A stretch of 34,731 nt of DNA. Source: a virus. Location of the stretch: positions 1-34,731 of the IMG/VR virus record IMGVR_UViG_3300042448_001637; one strand, 5' to 3'. The position numbers were made by a program, and so were the translations under genes. Below, piece by piece: positions 32,847-34,731 of the stretch. The notes below the pieces were generated by a model. That model was given only the letters and a program-made list of their open reading frames with translations, searched no databases and was not told where the DNA came from. Numbering within the stretch: position 1 is the stretch's first letter; the number at the start of each line of letters is the position of its first letter.

Positions 32847-33182
32847 TTACCAAGGACTATCTTCAGTTTCTGATTTTTTAGCTGGTTTTTCTTCTTTAAC
32901 TGGTGCTGCTTTTTCAACCACAGTTGTTTTTTCTTTGATGATAGTGTTAGTACCACCAGCAGCTGCATTATTTTTAGAAGAGTTATCAACACTTATGTTG
33001 ATCGCTGGGGCTGGAGCCGCTTGCTCTGTCTTCGTCTCTTCTTTATCATCACCACCACCAAATAAAGTTGTGGTAAAGTAGGTACCACCAGCCATAACAG
33101 CTGTTGTGATGATACCAATTATTGTTTTCTTTAAACCTGACCATGTTCCGTCTGATTCAGGTACGTTTGTTTCTTCTGACAT
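32847..33182 (-). CDS. Single-pass membrane protein with charged Ala/Pro/Lys tail, 111 aa
   Basis: Residues 1-16 acidic (MSEETNVPESDGTWSG), one membrane helix KTIIGIITTAVMAGGTYFTT, then GGGDDKEETKTEQAAPAPA and a polar tail with KEKTTVVEKAAPVKEEKPA. No signal peptide cleavage site. The neighbour is the holin-like gene, so a lysis accessory role (spanin-like) is possible; a linker across the periplasm for the envelope genes is an alternative. Function unknown. Confidence 0.68.
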   Translation of the reverse strand: MSEETNVPESDGTWSGLKKTIIGIITTAVMAGGTYFTTTLFGGGDDKEETKTEQAAPAPAINISVDNSSKNNAAAGGTNTIIKEKTTVVEKAAPVKEEKPAKKSETEDSPW

Positions 33183-33193
33183 TGTTTTAAATT

Positions 33194-34731
33194 TTAGTTT
33201 AGTTTTATTGTTTTATTTGTTTTAACTTCATTTTGTGTTTTTAAAATACCATAGTATGTACCTGGTATAACATTACTTAAATCAACAGGGTAAACATACT
33301 TACCTTCGTACATTTTACCACTGAATACGGTGTATACTAATCTACCGTTTGCGTCATAAAAACCAACTGTAACTTCACCATCTTCTGGTACACTAAAGCT
33401 AACATAAGTCAAACCTTCAGTAGGGTTAGGGGCAACAATTATTTCACAATCTTTGGTTAATGTACCACCACCATTTATTTTGAATATTTTAACAACACCA
33501 TTTGTTGGGGTTATTCTTAAATCAGTTGCACTCGCATCACCAGCGAATTTTCTAATAACATATAATGGACTATCATCCCAATCAACTTGTGGTGATAACG
33601 CTAAAAATTGTAACGTTAAAACAGCGTCATTGTTATTAGCTAAATACTCATTTCTACTCATATCAGCACCAGCCCATTCAACAACTCCATTATTAGGGTT
33701 TAAGAATGACATCCAGTTCATAAATTTTTGTTCTGTTTTGATACCTTTAAATTCTAATAAAGCATTGTCGTAAGCTAAAGCTAATTGGATTGAACCAACC
33801 TGACCACCATCAGTTAAAACTTTCATAGGTACATTAACTAAATTACCTTCGCTAACTTCAATTTTAGGTAAATTGATTTCGATTGTTGATGTAGGGAAAT
33901 CATATTCAACAGTTTCGTCAATGATATATTTAGGGGTTTTACTAGGGTTTAAGATTTCGATAGGGATTGTACGAGCCATGTTAAATCCAGTACCGTTAGC
34001 ATCACCACCACCTAATACATAATATGTTACTGAGTCTGGTTGACCAGCGATGATATCAAATACTAAGTTAGTTACACCAGCGATAGTTGATGTGTAGTTA
34101 GTTGAAGATCCGTTAATAGTGTTATATTGTGAAACCGTAAAGAATCTTATGTCTTGTACAGCATTTGGCCATACAGAGAATCTACCCGCTAAACGACCAT
34201 AGATGGCTGATACGTCAGCAATTGTAATGTTATTTGATCCGTTAACGTCTGAAGCGTAATAATCAAATCCAGTTGGTGTCATCTCACCAAGTATGTATTT
34301 GTTAACTCTTTGTGCATCTGCAACAGAAACTTCATTACCAATAGCCATTGTATCACCTTTAACATATAAATGAGCATCCCAATAGGTTGTATCCAATATC
34401 TCGTCAAAAGCGAAATAGCCAGTAATGTCTGTTGTATCAAGTTTTACTTGAGTCCAGGCACCAGTTGATGTCTTAGGCCTCTTCTCAAGAGCCACTGTAA
34501 TATCTTTAGACCCAGAACCAGTTACGTTTGTAAATCTTCCGTGGTATTTCAATCTATTCATCTTAAATTCACCACCATAACTATGCAAAGATAATGTTGT
34601 ATCCATACCAGCAATTGTTGAAGCGTAAGATGGGAACGTTAAAGTACCAACCACTTTTAAACTATCAATGCTCGTTAAAGCTTGGAATGCTGTTGCGTTT
34701 TGGTGAAAGAATTTTATTTGGAAAGCAGCGC
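33194..34731 (-). CDS. T9SS cargo with cohesin-like and dockerin-like modules, 5' end beyond window
   Basis: The frame is open to the right window edge (visible fragment about 512 aa); the internal GTG at 34654 is not a credible start. In order: beta domain, CarboxypepD_reg-like segment (34540-34390, ITVALEKRPKTSTGAW), dockerin-like pair (EVSVADAQRVNKYILG, DVNGSNNITIADVSAIYGRL), a stretch shared with the lectin gene (FFTVSQYNTINGSSTN), a cohesin-like domain (33886-33469, STIEINLPKIEVSEGNLVNV) and a T9SS type A sorting domain (APNPTEGLTYVSF, VGFYDANGRLVYTVFSG, PGTYYGILKTQNEVKTNKTI). Such proteins are exported through the Sec and T9S systems and often attached to the cell surface. In a phage region this is unusual. 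Confidence 0.85.
   Translation of the reverse strand, partial: AAFQIKFFHQNATAFQALTSIDSLKVVGTLTFPSYASTIAGMDTTLSLHSYGGEFKMNRLKYHGRFTNVTGSGSKDITVALEKRPKTSTGAWTQVKLDTTDITGYFAFDEILDTTYWDAHLYVKGDTMAIGNEVSVADAQRVNKYILGEMTPTGFDYYASDVNGSNNITIADVSAIYGRLAGRFSVWPNAVQDIRFFTVSQYNTINGSSTNYTSTIAGVTNLVFDIIAGQPDSVTYYVLGGGDANGTGFNMARTIPIEILNPSKTPKYIIDETVEYDFPTSTIEINLPKIEVSEGNLVNVPMKVLTDGGQVGSIQLALAYDNALLEFKGIKTEQKFMNWMSFLNPNNGVVEWAGADMSRNEYLANNNDAVLTLQFLALSPQVDWDDSPLYVIRKFAGDASATDLRITPTNGVVKIFKINGGGTLTKDCEIIVAPNPTEGLTYVSFSVPEDGEVTVGFYDANGRLVYTVFSGKMYEGKYVYPVDLSNVIPGTYYGILKTQNEVKTNKTIKLN

Overview
The window looks like part of a large tailed-phage genome whose host is a member of the Bacteroidota. The phage evidence is a deoxynucleoside monophosphate kinase of the T4 gp1 type, a compact UvrD/Dda-like helicase, a GH19 endolysin, a KTSC-domain protein, a phage-type 2-oxoglutarate/Fe(II) oxygenase, a putative virion protein and a giant collagen-like fibre. 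The host evidence is AT-rich DNA, A-rich leaders with little Shine-Dalgarno, several promoters of the TTG-N19/20-TAnnTTTG type used by the primary sigma factor of Bacteroidota, and envelope genes that include a type IX secretion (T9SS) C-terminal sorting domain. No tRNA, rRNA, CRISPR array or insertion sequence was seen.

Layout. (1) 1-13098, minus strand: one open frame of at least 4,366 codons. It has a 109-residue phage-fibre anchor followed by Gly-X-Y triplets up to the window edge, where the gene is cut. Residues 110 to about 1440 are strict triplets in a 72-nt module; beyond that, Ala, Gln, Arg, Asp or Ser regularly replace the triplet Gly. A 14-bp inverted repeat that starts at the start codon encloses a second hairpin in the leader. 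(2) 13189-15654, minus: a ClpC-type Hsp100 unfoldase with a ClpP-docking IGF loop. (3) 15738-20098, plus: small proteins, a KTSC protein, a prolyl-hydroxylase-like oxygenase, a nucleotidyltransferase, a putative virion protein broken or frameshifted at an A10 tract, a terminator, dNMP kinase and an overlapping small gene. (4) 20088-21897, minus: a cupin-like protein, a protein with a conserved RHxC/YWSCR C-terminus, and an unknown. (5) 21955-23352, plus: the helicase, ending in a bidirectional terminator. (6) 23496-26718: a small basic protein (minus), then plus-strand genes for a 52-aa protein, the endolysin, a zinc ribbon, two DUF2589-like proteins and two small unknowns. (7) 26671-34731, minus: a tightly packed operon of exported envelope proteins.

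How the parts may fit. Region 1 is the likely host-contact fibre, and region 2 may help protein quality control during infection. Region 7 encodes a T9SS cargo with cohesin-like and dockerin-like modules, two small membrane proteins (one holin-like), two CsgG-like proteins, a C-type lectin with SprB-like repeats and its own dockerin-like module, and two outer-membrane barrel candidates. Read together, region 7 looks like a phage-borne kit for remodelling or decorating the host outer membrane. That is inference, but it is the best candidate here for an undescribed system. Two sets of interlocked divergent promoters, some giving almost leaderless transcripts, and a recurrent ATATTTAT motif upstream of other genes suggest two promoter classes, possibly early and late.
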